From positions 53,934 to 117,933 of the forward strand of contig NZ_JAAXPG010000024.1 of NCBI RefSeq assembly GCF_012396365.1: DNA of 64,000 nucleotides, in the 5' to 3' direction. The stretch is from Nocardiopsis alborubida. GTDB lineage: Bacteria > Actinomycetota > Actinomycetes > Streptosporangiales > Streptosporangiaceae. The translations under genes were made by a program, and so were the position numbers. The notes beneath the pieces are model-generated. The model saw only the letters and a list, made by a program, of their open reading frames with translations. It did not search any database and was not told the origin of the DNA. Shown piece by piece: positions 47,974 to 55,758 of this stretch. How positions within the stretch are numbered: position 1 is the stretch's first letter; each line of letters begins with the position of its first letter.

Positions 47974-48013
47974 CGAGGGGGTCCCCCGGCCCGCGGACCG
48001 GAGAACCCCCTCG
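47974..48013 (-). terminator. Hairpin after the alcohol dehydrogenase gene
   Basis: CGAGGGGGT and ACCCCCTCG form a 9-bp stem enclosing a GC-rich loop with its own small stem, about ten bases beyond the stop at 48024. Confidence 0.5.
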
Positions 48014-48023
48014 ACCGAGGAGT

Positions 48024-49046
48024 TCAGAGGGTGAGCAGCACCTTGGTGGCGCGGCGCTCGTCCATCGCCCTGTAGCCCTCGGCCGCCTCCCCGATCGGAA
48101 GGGTGAGGTCGAAGACGACCCCCGGATCGATCTGGTCGGTCATGATGAGGTCGACCAGGTCGGGCAGGAAGCGGCGCACGGGCGCGGGCCCGCCGAGCAG
48201 GCTCACGGTGGAGAAGAACAGGTCCATGCCGTCCAGCTCCACCCCGTGGGCGACGCCGACGTAGCCGACGTGCCCGCCGGGGCGCGTGGAGTGGATGGCC
48301 TGCATCATGGACTCCTGGGTGCCGACCGCCTCGACGGTCGAGTGCGCGCCGTAACCCCCGGTGAGCTCCTTGACCTTCGCGACGCCCGCCTCTCCGCGCT
48401 CCTCCACGACGTCCGTGGCGCCGAACCGCCGGGCGAGCGCCTGGCGGTCGGCGTGGCGGGACATCGCGATGATCCGCTCCGCGCCCAGGCGCTTCGCGGC
48501 CAGGATCGCGAGCAGGCCGACCGCACCGTCGCCGACCACCGCGACCGTCCTACCGGGACCGGCCTCGGCGGCGACCGCGGCGAACCAGCCGGTGCCCAGC
48601 ACGTCGGAGGCGGCCAGAAGGCTGCGGGCCTGTTCCGGGGTCGGCTCCCCGGGCACCTTCACCAGGGTGCCGTCGGCGAGGGGGATGCGGGCGTACTCGG
48701 CCTGGGTGCCGATCGCGCCTATCATGACCTGGTGGACGCATCGGGACTGGTAGCCCGCCCGGCAGATCTCGCAGGTGTTGTCGGAGGCCACGAAGGAGCC
48801 GACGACGAAGTCGCCCACCTCGATGTCCCGGACCTCGGGGCCGACCCGCTCGACGACGCCGACGTACTCGTGGCCCATCTGCGTCGGGCCGTCCTGCCGC
48901 TCGACGCCGCGGTAGGGCCACAGGTCGGAGCCGCAGATACAGGCCGCGGTGACGCGGATGACCGCGTCGGTCGGTTCGATGACCGCGGGGTCCTCGACGT
49001 CCTCGACGCGGACGTCTCCGGGTCCGTGCATGACGACAGCACGCAT
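48024..49046 (-). CDS. Zinc-dependent alcohol dehydrogenase (MDR family)
   Basis: 340 residues. Catalytic zinc ligands are Cys38 in ACICGSDLWPYRG and His-Glu in GHEYVGVVERVG. The structural zinc loop reads DNTCEICRAGYQSRC, where the first of the four usual cysteines is Asp, a known variant. The NAD(P)-binding motif is VAVVGDGAVGLLAILAAKRLG. It oxidises an alcohol or reduces an aldehyde in the cytoplasm. The ATG at 49046 follows GGGAG by seven bases. It is divergent from the XRE regulator at 49180, its probable controller. Confidence 0.9.
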   Translation of the reverse strand: MRAVVMHGPGDVRVEDVEDPAVIEPTDAVIRVTAACICGSDLWPYRGVERQDGPTQMGHEYVGVVERVGPEVRDIEVGDFVVGSFVASDNTCEICRAGYQSRCVHQVMIGAIGTQAEYARIPLADGTLVKVPGEPTPEQARSLLAASDVLGTGWFAAVAAEAGPGRTVAVVGDGAVGLLAILAAKRLGAERIIAMSRHADRQALARRFGATDVVEERGEAGVAKVKELTGGYGAHSTVEAVGTQESMMQAIHSTRPGGHVGYVGVAHGVELDGMDLFFSTVSLLGGPAPVRRFLPDLVDLIMTDQIDPGVVFDLTLPIGEAAEGYRAMDERRATKVLLTL

Positions 49047-49166
49047 GAATGCTCCCTCGGTTCTCTGCTTCCTCGGATCCCTCCACCACACCATCTCTCC
49101 CTCGTGTGCGGGAGACACGCCTGATGGAGGTACTGCGAGGGACTCCCTCGTGCCCTGGTCCCGGCT

Positions 49167-49172
49167 TACCGT
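49167..49172 (+). promoter_or_regulatory. -10 box of a leaderless promoter
   Basis: TACCGT ends seven bases before the ATG at 49180. There is no Shine-Dalgarno sequence; this placing also argues against the in-frame GTG at 49171. Confidence 0.45.
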
Positions 49173-49179
49173 GGACAAT

Positions 49180-50079
49180 ATGGACAACCGATCCGACGTG
49201 CGGGAATTCCTCATCTCACGGCGCGCCAAGGTCAGCCCGGAGCAGGTCGGACTGCCCGCGGGCGAGAACCGTCGGGTGGAGGGGCTGCGCCGCAGCGAGG
49301 TCGCCGTCCTGGCCGGGGTGAGCGTGGAGTACTACACCCGGCTGGAGCGCGGGGCGATCAGCGGGGCCTCCCCCGGGGTGCTCGACAGCCTCGCCAGGGC
49401 CCTGCGCCTGGACGACGCCGAGCGGGCGCACCTGTTCGACCTGGCCCACGCGGCCAGCCCGGTCGCCCGGCCGCCCAAGCGGCGGAGCACGAAGGGCTGG
49501 ACCCCGCATCCCAGCCTGCAGTGGACGCTCGACGCCGTCACCGCCGGGCCCGCGTTCGTGCGCAACGGGCGCATGGACCTGCTCGCGGTCAACACCCTGG
49601 CGCGCGCGTTCCACAAGGACGTCTACGACATGCCGGGGCAGCCGCCCAACATCGCCCGCTTCACCTTCCTCGACGAGCGCGCCCACGCCTTCTACCCCGA
49701 CTGGGAGATGTTCGCCGAGGTGACGGTGTCGATCCTGCGCACCGAGGCCGCACGGGACCCGCACAACAAGGAGTTCCACGACCTCGTCGGCGAACTGTGC
49801 ACCCGCAGCGACGAGTTCCGCCGCCGGTGGGGCGCGCACAACGTCCGCCACCACGGCACCGGCTTCAAGACGTTCCGCCACCCCGTCGTCGGGGAGATGA
49901 CCCTGGCCTACGAGGGGCTGGAGATGGCCGCCGAACACGGCCTGACGCTCACGGTCTACACGGCCGAGCCCGGTTCGCCGTCGGCGGAGCGGATGAGCCT
50001 GCTCGCCTCGTGGGCCGCCGGCGAGTACGGGGGCACCGCCTCGTCCGCGCCCGCCAGGACTGGCACCGACAACTCGTAG
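49180..50079 (+). CDS. XRE-family regulator with MmyB-type ligand domain
   Basis: 299 residues. The helix-turn-helix covers residues 30-80 (RRVEGLRRSEVAVLAGVSVE, YYTRLERGAISGASPGVLDS), and the C-terminal PAS-like MmyB/MLTR ligand-binding domain follows (LQWTLDAVTAGPAFVRNGRM, LLAVNTLARAFH, FTFLDERAHAFYPDW, LCTRSDEFRRRWGAHNV). Such regulators often control a divergent short- or medium-chain dehydrogenase, as here. The ATG at 49180 is preceded by TACCGT at a leaderless distance. A decayed relative lies at 52850-53146. Confidence 0.9.
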   Translation: MDNRSDVREFLISRRAKVSPEQVGLPAGENRRVEGLRRSEVAVLAGVSVEYYTRLERGAISGASPGVLDSLARALRLDDAERAHLFDLAHAASPVARPPKRRSTKGWTPHPSLQWTLDAVTAGPAFVRNGRMDLLAVNTLARAFHKDVYDMPGQPPNIARFTFLDERAHAFYPDWEMFAEVTVSILRTEAARDPHNKEFHDLVGELCTRSDEFRRRWGAHNVRHHGTGFKTFRHPVVGEMTLAYEGLEMAAEHGLTLTVYTAEPGSPSAERMSLLASWAAGEYGGTASSAPARTGTDNS

Positions 50080-50140
50080 GCACGGGGCCCGCCTCCACCG
50101 GCGGCCCACACCGGGCGCACCGCCGCGGTCCTTCCTGCAG

Positions 50141-50208
50141 GCGTTCGTACCGGGCGGGCGTTCGTGCCGGGCGGGCGTTCGTGCCGGGCGGGCGTTCGTG
50201 CCGGGAGG
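50141..50208. repeat. 17-bp tandem repeat, four units
   Basis: Units start at 50141, 50158, 50175 and 50192 with consensus GCGTTCGTGCCGGGCGG; the first has A for G at position 9 and the last differs at its end. It lies between the convergent genes ending at 50079 and 50249. Confidence 0.8.
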
Positions 50209-50248
50209 GAAGAAGCAGGACCACGACGGAGGCAGCCAGCGCCGCTGG

Positions 50249-50929
50249 TCACCGCGGGTGCGCCTCTCCTCCGGCCCGCGCCGCGGGCTCGGTGACGGGG
50301 GCGAGCCAGAGCCCGGTGAGGGCGTCGGTCAGTCCGGCGGCGGCCCGGTGCCAGGAGTCCCTGGGGGTGTCGGCCCCCTCGGCCAGGGCGCGCTCGCGCT
50401 CGGCGATCATGTGCACCATGAGCTGGCGCGCCATGTCCTGGCGCTCCCTGCGGACCTCGGTCGGCAGGTCGGGAAGGCACCTGAGCAGCTCCTCCCCCAC
50501 CCGGACCAGGGAGGGGGAGTTGAGGGCCTCACCGGCCACGGTCCCACGGTAGGCGGGGTCGCTCATGGCCTGGGCGCTGAACCTTCCGTACCAGCTGGGT
50601 GTGCCCAGGTCGGCGAGGTGCTGGGCGAGGGGTTCCACCATGCAGGCGATCCAGTCCCTCACCTGGTCGGACCCGTCGAACCTCAGCACCATGCGCAGGC
50701 GCAGCTTCTCGATCCGCTCGTTGTGCCTGCGCACGATCGCGCGCACCAGGCCGTCTCTGGAGCCGAAGTGGTAGCTGACCGCCGTGTTGTTCCCCTGCCC
50801 CGCCTCCTGGCTGATCTGGCGGTTGGAGACACCGGCCAGTCCGTGCTCGGCGAAGAGCCGCTCCGCCGCCGCCAGGATCGCCTCCCGCGTCGCGGCGACC
50901 CGGTCCGTCCTCGTCACCCTGCCGTTCAC
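50249..50929 (-). CDS. TetR family transcriptional repressor
   Basis: 226 residues. The helix-turn-helix is RVAATREAILAAAERLFAEH with GLAGVSNRQISQEAGQGNNTAV, a little longer than usual in the turn, then SYHFGSRDGLVRAIVRRH; the rest is an all-helical ligand domain. The GTG at 50929 was chosen; GTG 50917 is possible and neither has a strong ribosome-binding site. It is divergent from the MFS exporter at 51163, and a perfect dyad lies between, so it should repress the exporter and release it on binding the exported compound. Confidence 0.88.
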   Translation of the reverse strand: MNGRVTRTDRVAATREAILAAAERLFAEHGLAGVSNRQISQEAGQGNNTAVSYHFGSRDGLVRAIVRRHNERIEKLRLRMVLRFDGSDQVRDWIACMVEPLAQHLADLGTPSWYGRFSAQAMSDPAYRGTVAGEALNSPSLVRVGEELLRCLPDLPTEVRRERQDMARQLMVHMIAERERALAEGADTPRDSWHRAAAGLTDALTGLWLAPVTEPAARAGGEAHPR

Positions 50930-51099
50930 AGGGACCACCGTACCGATCCCGGGACCCGGCCCCGTCCCCGGCACCGTGCGCGTCCGGTGCGGGCGCTCCC
51001 CGCCGGGGCGCGGGAGCCGTCGCCGAACGATCCGCCCACTGTGGCCCTCCTCACCTCTCCACCCGGCAGCGGGCGCTGTCCGGGTACGTACTGTTAGTG

Positions 51100-51119
51100 T
51101 AAGTCATGCGCCTGACTTA
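51100..51119. promoter_or_regulatory. Candidate TetR operator
   Basis: TAAGTCA-N6-TGACTTA is a perfect 7-bp inverted repeat with a 6-bp spacer, 43 bases before the exporter start, the typical place and size of a TetR-family operator. Confidence 0.7.
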
Positions 51120-51162
51120 AAAGTGGGCGCTTTCGTACGTCCGGAAACGGGGACCCACTCCT

Positions 51163-52704
51163 ATGACCCATGCCCCTGACGGAGCAGCAGCGCCCGGTGA
51201 CGCCGCTCCTCCCGTGCGGCCGAACGTGATCGTCGCCGTCCTGGCCTTCGGCGGGATCGTCGTCTCGCTCATGCAGACCCTGGTCATCCCGCTCGTGCCC
51301 GTCCTGCCCGACCTGCTGGGCGCCACGCCCGGGAACACCGCGTGGGCGATCACCGCAACGCTGCTCGCGGCCGCGGTCGCCACCCCGACGGTCGGCCGAC
51401 TGGGCGACATGTACGGCAAGCGCCGCATGCTGCTGTTCAGCCTCGCCGTCCTCGTGGTCGGCTCGGTGCTGTGCGCCCTGGCACACAGCCTGGTGCCGAT
51501 GGTCGTCGGCCGCGCCCTCCAGGGCCTGGCGGCCGGGGTCATCCCCCTGGGCATCAGCATCATGCGCGACGTGCTGCCCCCCGAACGGCTCGGCGGGGCG
51601 ACCGCGCTGATGAGCGCCTCGCTCGGGGTGGGCGGCGCGCTCGGGCTGCCCGCCGCCGCGCTCGTCGTGCAGAAGGCGGACTGGCACGTGCTGTTCTGGG
51701 TCGCCGCGGCGCTGGCCGCCGTGGCCGCCGTCCTGGTGCGCACCCTGATCCCGGACTCCGGTGTCCGTACCGGCGGCAGGTTCGACCTGCCCGGGTCGGT
51801 GGGCCTGTCCGTCGCGCTGCTCCTGCTGCTGCTCGCGGTCTCCAAGGGCTCCGACTGGGGCTGGGGCAGCGGTGTCCCCGCCGCCATGATCGCCGTCGCG
51901 GTCGCGGTGCTCCTGGTGTGGGGCTGGTGGGAGCTGCGCTCGCCGCACCCGCTGGTGGACCTGCGCGTCAGCGTGCGGCGCCAGGTCCTGCTCACCAACA
52001 CCGCTTCCCTGGTGTTCGGCTTCTCCATGTTCGCCATGTCCCTGGTCATCCCGCAACTGCTCCAGATGCCGGAGGTCACGGGGTACGGCTTCGGGCAGAC
52101 GATCCTGGTCGCGGGCCTGGTGATGGCACCGAACGGGCTGGTGATGATGGCGATGTCCCCGGTCTCGGCGCGTATCTCCCGGACCCTGGGGCCGAAGACG
52201 ACCCTGATGGTCGGCGCCCTGCTGGTCGCGCTCGGCTACGGCCTGAGCCTGGTGTTCATGTCCACCATCTGGCAGCTCGTGATCGCCTCCACCGTCATCG
52301 GCGCGGGTGTGGGCCTGGCCTACGGGGCCATGCCCGCCCTGGTCATGGCGGCCGTGCCCCGGACCGAGACCGCGGCGGCCAACAGCCTCAACACCCTGAT
52401 GCGCTCCATCGGCACCTCCGTGGCCAGCGCCGTCGCGGGCGTGGTCATCGCCAACGTGACCATGACCGCGGGCGGAGAGGTCTTCCCCGCCAGGGAGGCC
52501 TTCACCCTGGTCCTGGGCCTGGGCGCCCTCGCCGCGCTCACCGCCTTCGCCGTCGCCGCCTTCCTGCCCGGGCGCAAGGCGACCGCCGAGCGGCCGGACC
52601 GGCCCGAGCCCCTCCCCACGGCTCCCGACCTGCGCGAGGACCCCTCGCAGAAGGACGGGGGAGGGCGCGGCCAGACGCCGGAGCACCCCCGAACGCTCCG
52701 CTGA
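51163..52704 (+). CDS. MFS drug exporter, DHA2 (EmrB/QacA) family
   Basis: 513 residues and about fourteen membrane segments. Motif A is GRLGDMYGKRRMLL, helix 4 is VVGRALQGLAAGVIPLGISI, and motif C in helix 5 is SASLGVGGALGLPAAALVV. It exports drugs or metabolites using the proton gradient. The C-terminal 60 residues are charged and Pro-rich. The ATG at 51163 starts a short cytoplasmic tail. It is divergent from the TetR gene with one operator between. Confidence 0.9.
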   Translation: MTHAPDGAAAPGDAAPPVRPNVIVAVLAFGGIVVSLMQTLVIPLVPVLPDLLGATPGNTAWAITATLLAAAVATPTVGRLGDMYGKRRMLLFSLAVLVVGSVLCALAHSLVPMVVGRALQGLAAGVIPLGISIMRDVLPPERLGGATALMSASLGVGGALGLPAAALVVQKADWHVLFWVAAALAAVAAVLVRTLIPDSGVRTGGRFDLPGSVGLSVALLLLLLAVSKGSDWGWGSGVPAAMIAVAVAVLLVWGWWELRSPHPLVDLRVSVRRQVLLTNTASLVFGFSMFAMSLVIPQLLQMPEVTGYGFGQTILVAGLVMAPNGLVMMAMSPVSARISRTLGPKTTLMVGALLVALGYGLSLVFMSTIWQLVIASTVIGAGVGLAYGAMPALVMAAVPRTETAAANSLNTLMRSIGTSVASAVAGVVIANVTMTAGGEVFPAREAFTLVLGLGALAALTAFAVAAFLPGRKATAERPDRPEPLPTAPDLREDPSQKDGGGRGQTPEHPRTLR

Positions 52705-52849
52705 GGTCCGGGCGGTGGACGAGCGGCGCGCGATCAGGACGCTTCCGACAGCCTGAACCCGCCCGGGGTCCTGGCGCGCCGGTCGCCCACTCCCCCGCCG
52801 CCGTCGGAACGGCCGACCGGCCCGGCGGCCCGGGGTCCGTCAGCGCCTT

Positions 52850-53146
52850 CTCGGAGCCGGTCGGGCAGGTCGGCGCCGGGGCCGCGGTCGGTCTCCAGGC
52901 GCGTCATCGCGGAGGTGGTGCGCCTGGCCGGGGCCGGTCGACGCAGTAGTCCCGTGCGCGGGGCCCAGGAAGGCGAACCGCGCCATGTCGGGCGGGCACC
53001 GCTCGGTGTCGAGGTGCGGCGCGCACGGGGCCCGGCCCAGGCGGTTGGCGGCCACCAGGTCCTGGCGGGCGTTGTGGACGATGGCGGGTGTGTCCATCGC
53101 GTCCAGCACGCTGCCGGAGGCGCAGGCGATGCTGCCGCGCTCCAGC
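52850..53146 (-). pseudogene. Decayed XRE regulator with MmyB-type ligand domain
   Basis: Directly after the stop of the gene at 53147 the minus strand reads ELERGSIACASGSVLDA, the end of an XRE domain, joined by an internal deletion to MDTPAIVHNARQDLVAANRL and MARFAFLGPA of the ligand domain. A frameshift near 52950 then leads to RTTSAMTRLETDRGPGADLP, the next conserved part, which decays. The intact relative at 49180-50079 shows the same order. Confidence 0.65.
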
Positions 53147-53746
53147 TCAGTGGAAGAAACCGGCGACGCCGCGTCCGGCCGCGACGGCGGCCCTGCACCA
53201 GTCCATGCAGGACCCGGCGGCGCTCAGGACGTAGGGGTCGAGGGCGGCCCTGCGCTCGTCGGTGGCGGCCTCCCACTGTTCGAGGGCCTTCTGGCACTCG
53301 GTGAGGCTCCACTCGCCGTAGCCCGGCAGGAAGTCGGGCGCCGGAATCGGCGAGGGGGCGCCGCCGAGGCTGAACTCCTCGACGCCGACCGCGGTCACGC
53401 CCAGTTCGTTCAGGCCCGCGTCGACCGTCTCCAACCACCCGGACCTCATCGGGGAGAAGTCGTTGTTGTACAGGGCCCGGCCGTGGAACTCGCAGATCCA
53501 CTTGTAGGCGTAGCCGTACATGGTGCCGTGCTGGTCGTCGAAGGGGCCTCCGTCGATGACCGCGCGGACGGCGTCGCGGATGCTGGGGCCGCCCGCGTCG
53601 ACGACGTGGTCGAACTGGGAGTCGAAGTGGTCCAGGTGCCGCTTGAACCGGCCGCCGATCATGCGGCGCAGTTTGTCGTCCCTCGACCCGACGGAGCCGT
53701 GCAGGATGTCGAGGTCGACCACGTATGTCATCAGTGCGTAACTCAT
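53147..53746 (-). CDS. DUF7691-like protein of unknown function
   Basis: 199 residues. It begins MSYALMTYVVDLDILHGSVG, has MYGYAYKWICEFHGRALYNN in the middle, and ends with SAAGSCMDWCRAAVAAGRGV and AGFFH. This pattern matches a family of about 200-residue actinobacterial proteins (DUF7691) with no known role. TAGTGT lies six bases upstream of the ATG, suggesting a leaderless mRNA. It is not visibly coupled to its neighbours. Confidence 0.7.
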   Translation of the reverse strand: MSYALMTYVVDLDILHGSVGSRDDKLRRMIGGRFKRHLDHFDSQFDHVVDAGGPSIRDAVRAVIDGGPFDDQHGTMYGYAYKWICEFHGRALYNNDFSPMRSGWLETVDAGLNELGVTAVGVEEFSLGGAPSPIPAPDFLPGYGEWSLTECQKALEQWEAATDERRAALDPYVLSAAGSCMDWCRAAVAAGRGVAGFFH

Positions 53747-53843
53747 GGCGGGACACTATCGGCACCTGACGACACCGGGGCGCGGACGGGACCCGCTCCG
53801 GTTGGAGGGCGGGCCCCGGAGCGCGGCGGACCCCGGAGGCTGT

Positions 53844-53873
53844 TCGGGCGGGTGGGCGCCGCTACCCGCCCGA
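53844..53873 (-). terminator. Hairpin at the end of the gyrI-like gene
   Basis: TCGGGCGGGT and ACCCGCCCGA form a perfect 10-bp stem with a 10-base loop; the right arm overlaps the last codons and stop of the gene at 53862. Confidence 0.55.
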
Positions 53874-54518
53874 GACGGCGGCCCCGGCCTCGGTCCCGGG
53901 CCCGGCGCCGACCGGTTGCCTGAGGATGGTGCGCAGCTTCTCCGGCGCGACCCTGCGGAAGTCGCTGAGGTAGATCTCGTGGTGCCTGCCGAGCATGCGC
54001 AACCCGTTGTCGGGGATGAACTCGTGGTGCATGCGCCGGAGCACGTCCGCCTCGTCGTCGAAGGAGCCGACGTGCAGCGTCTGCACGCAGCGGCCCTCCG
54101 ACAGCGACTCCAGGCGGACGTCGCCGAGGCGCGCGGGCCTGTTCCCCGCCGCGGCCCGCTCCACGGCGGCGGCGAACATGTCCTGGCCGATCCAGTCCGG
54201 GACCATGATCATCATCGTCCAGTCCCACCGCGACTTGTCACGCGCCGCCGTGAAGGCGTCCATGTCCTCGGCCCACCACAGGCCCTCCAGGGGCATGACG
54301 ACGTAGTCGCGCCCGAGGTCCCGCTTGCTGGCGAACTTGAGCTTGTAGGCCACCGGGTAGAGCGCCTCGACCGCCTCGGTGAAGGCCGGGGAGGTGTTGG
54401 GGTCCCCGTGGCCGTCGATCATGAGGTAGCGCAGGTCCGGCACCTGCGTGATCCGGAACCGGTCCCGTTTCGCCTGGTAGGCGTCGAGGGTCTTCTTGAA
54501 GTCAGTCTTGTCCGTCAT
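53862..54518 (-). CDS. GyrI-like small-molecule binding domain protein
   Basis: 218 residues matching the GyrI-like/SRPBCC-unrelated ligand-binding group seen in AraC effector domains. It starts MTDKTDFKKTLDAYQAKRDRF, has YLMIDGHGDPNTSPAFTEAV and LYPVAYKLKF, then LEGLWWAEDMDAF, CVQTLHVGSFDDEADVLRRM and YLSDFRRVAPEKLRTILRQP near the end. Such proteins bind hydrophobic cations or drugs. The ATG at 54518 overlaps the padR stop by 17 bases, so both are translated from one message and the protein may share ligands with the PadR repressor. Confidence 0.86.
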   Translation of the reverse strand: MTDKTDFKKTLDAYQAKRDRFRITQVPDLRYLMIDGHGDPNTSPAFTEAVEALYPVAYKLKFASKRDLGRDYVVMPLEGLWWAEDMDAFTAARDKSRWDWTMMIMVPDWIGQDMFAAAVERAAAGNRPARLGDVRLESLSEGRCVQTLHVGSFDDEADVLRRMHHEFIPDNGLRMLGRHHEIYLSDFRRVAPEKLRTILRQPVGAGPGTEAGAAVSGG

Positions 54519-55035
54519 CGGGCACCTGGACTCGGCTGGCGAGCCACGACCTTTCCGCCTCCAGGAGGCTCAGTGAGTACGAGAACACCTCGCGCGCCGC
54601 GGGCGCGAAGGGGGCCTGCGTCCGCTCGGCCTCCCGGACCGCGGCGATGCGCTCCTCCACCCGTGCCAGCCGGGCGCGCAGCGCCCCGGCGTACTCGCGC
54701 TCGGAGAGCAGGGGCAGGTTGGCGACGCCCACCAGCAGCGGATGCGCCACCGGCCGCGGTTCCCGGATGAGGTCGAGCGCACCGCGCCGCGCCGCCCGCC
54801 TTCCGGCTTCGGTGGCGTGGAACACGCGGCGGGACTTCGCGGCGGCGGGGGCCTCCGGGACGTGGACCAGTCCCCGCTTCTCCAGCTTGGTGAGCAGGTA
54901 GTAGATCGAGGAGAAGCCGATGTCCGTCCACTGGCGGACGCCGCGGCGCTCGATGACCTGTTCCAGGTCGTAGCCGTGTTGGGGGCGCTCGATGACCAGG
55001 CCCAGGACGGTGAGTTCGGCGGGCGTCAGTTCCAC
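54502..55035 (-). CDS. PadR family transcriptional regulator
   Basis: 177 residues. The winged helix reads MELTPAELTVLGLVIERPQH, GYDLEQVIERRGVRQWTDIG, FSSIYYLLTKLEKRGLV and the C-terminal helical dimerisation domain follows. PadR proteins repress stress or drug-response genes. The GTG at 55035 was chosen as the start at the family N terminus. A CTAGTACTAG palindrome lies ten bases upstream, a likely autoregulatory operator. It overlaps the GyrI-like gene. Confidence 0.88.
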   Translation of the reverse strand: MELTPAELTVLGLVIERPQHGYDLEQVIERRGVRQWTDIGFSSIYYLLTKLEKRGLVHVPEAPAAAKSRRVFHATEAGRRAARRGALDLIREPRPVAHPLLVGVANLPLLSEREYAGALRARLARVEERIAAVREAERTQAPFAPAAREVFSYSLSLLEAERSWLASRVQVPDDGQD

Positions 55036-55044
55036 GCACGTATC

Positions 55045-55054
55045 CTAGTACTAG
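55045..55054. promoter_or_regulatory. Candidate PadR operator
   Basis: CTAGTACTAG, a perfect 10-bp palindrome in an A/T-rich patch directly upstream of the padR-type start at 55035. Confidence 0.45.
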
Positions 55055-55202
55055 AATAGAATGGTGGAGAACCCCTCCCCGAAGAGTTCTCCTCACCGCG
55101 GGACGCGTGGCGGCCCTCCAACCGCCGGGACCCGCCGGGTGGAGCGGACCGCGTCCTCCGCGCAACGGAAGCACCCGCGCGGAGGGACGCGGAAGAGCCC
55201 TC

Positions 55203-55508
55203 TCAGCGGCTGTTCGCCTCGCGCACCCAGAGGTGCGTCAGGAGGCGGTCAGCGTGGCGTCGCCTGCGGTTGCCGGCTTTGACGTACTGCTGCCACTCCG
55301 CGGTGCATGCGCGCCTTTGGCACCCGGAACAGCATCCGTGGCCCATCGGCACCGACTCGGGGTGCGCCCACTGGCACCGCGTGTCGGGCCTCACACGCGC
55401 CGGTTCCGGCGGCAGGTCGCAGGGGCCGTGGCTGTGGTCGTGCAGCGCCACCGCCCCGTGTTCGCGCTGGCGCACCCACAGCGGTTTGGTCTTGTCCGTA
55501 CGGGACAT
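55203..55508 (-). CDS. Small Cys/His-rich protein, possible zinc-binding
   Basis: 101 residues starting MSRTDKTKPLWVRQREHGAV. It contains DHSHGPCDLPPEPARVRPDT, then RCQWAHPESVPMGHGCCSGC with QRRACTAEWQQYV and a basic end NRRRRHADRLL. Five or six Cys plus His residues in short C-x2-C and H-x-H-x3-C spacing suggest one or two zinc sites and perhaps nucleic acid binding. Similar small proteins are common in actinomycetes, none characterised to my knowledge. The ATG at 55508 has AAGGAA five bases upstream. Confidence 0.65.
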   Translation of the reverse strand: MSRTDKTKPLWVRQREHGAVALHDHSHGPCDLPPEPARVRPDTRCQWAHPESVPMGHGCCSGCQRRACTAEWQQYVKAGNRRRRHADRLLTHLWVREANSR

Positions 55509-55720
55509 CTCGTTCCTTCCGGAACCCGCCGCCCTCTCCCGGACCCTCCGGGCGGGCGGCTAGGTCAACATCCCCATCACGACCACCTCCTCGTACGGCG
55601 TTCACGGAACGGACCACCACACCCTAGGACATCCGGACCCACGGCGACAGGAGGCGTCCGGTGCGGAGTCCGGCTTCCACCGGGACCACCGCGTCCCTCC
55701 CCGCCACCGACGCGCACGGA

Positions 55721-55743
55721 ACGTAGTCTTGTGGTGACTACGT
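55721..55743. promoter_or_regulatory. Inverted repeat upstream of the SDR-manA operon
   Basis: ACGTAGTC-N7-GACTACGT is a perfect 8-bp inverted repeat ending 15 bases before the SDR start. It could be an operator or a leader hairpin just above the ribosome-binding site. Confidence 0.45.
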
Positions 55744-55758
55744 CCACGGGAGGACCTC

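Noticed and set aside
50141..50208. CRISPR array
   Set aside because: The 17-bp units adjoin directly without spacers and no cas genes are present.
55061..55282. Plus-strand 73-codon frame starting next to the padR promoter
   Set aside because: Arg/Gly/Pro-rich with poor bias, no ribosome-binding site, and it overlaps the Cys/His-rich gene on the other strand.
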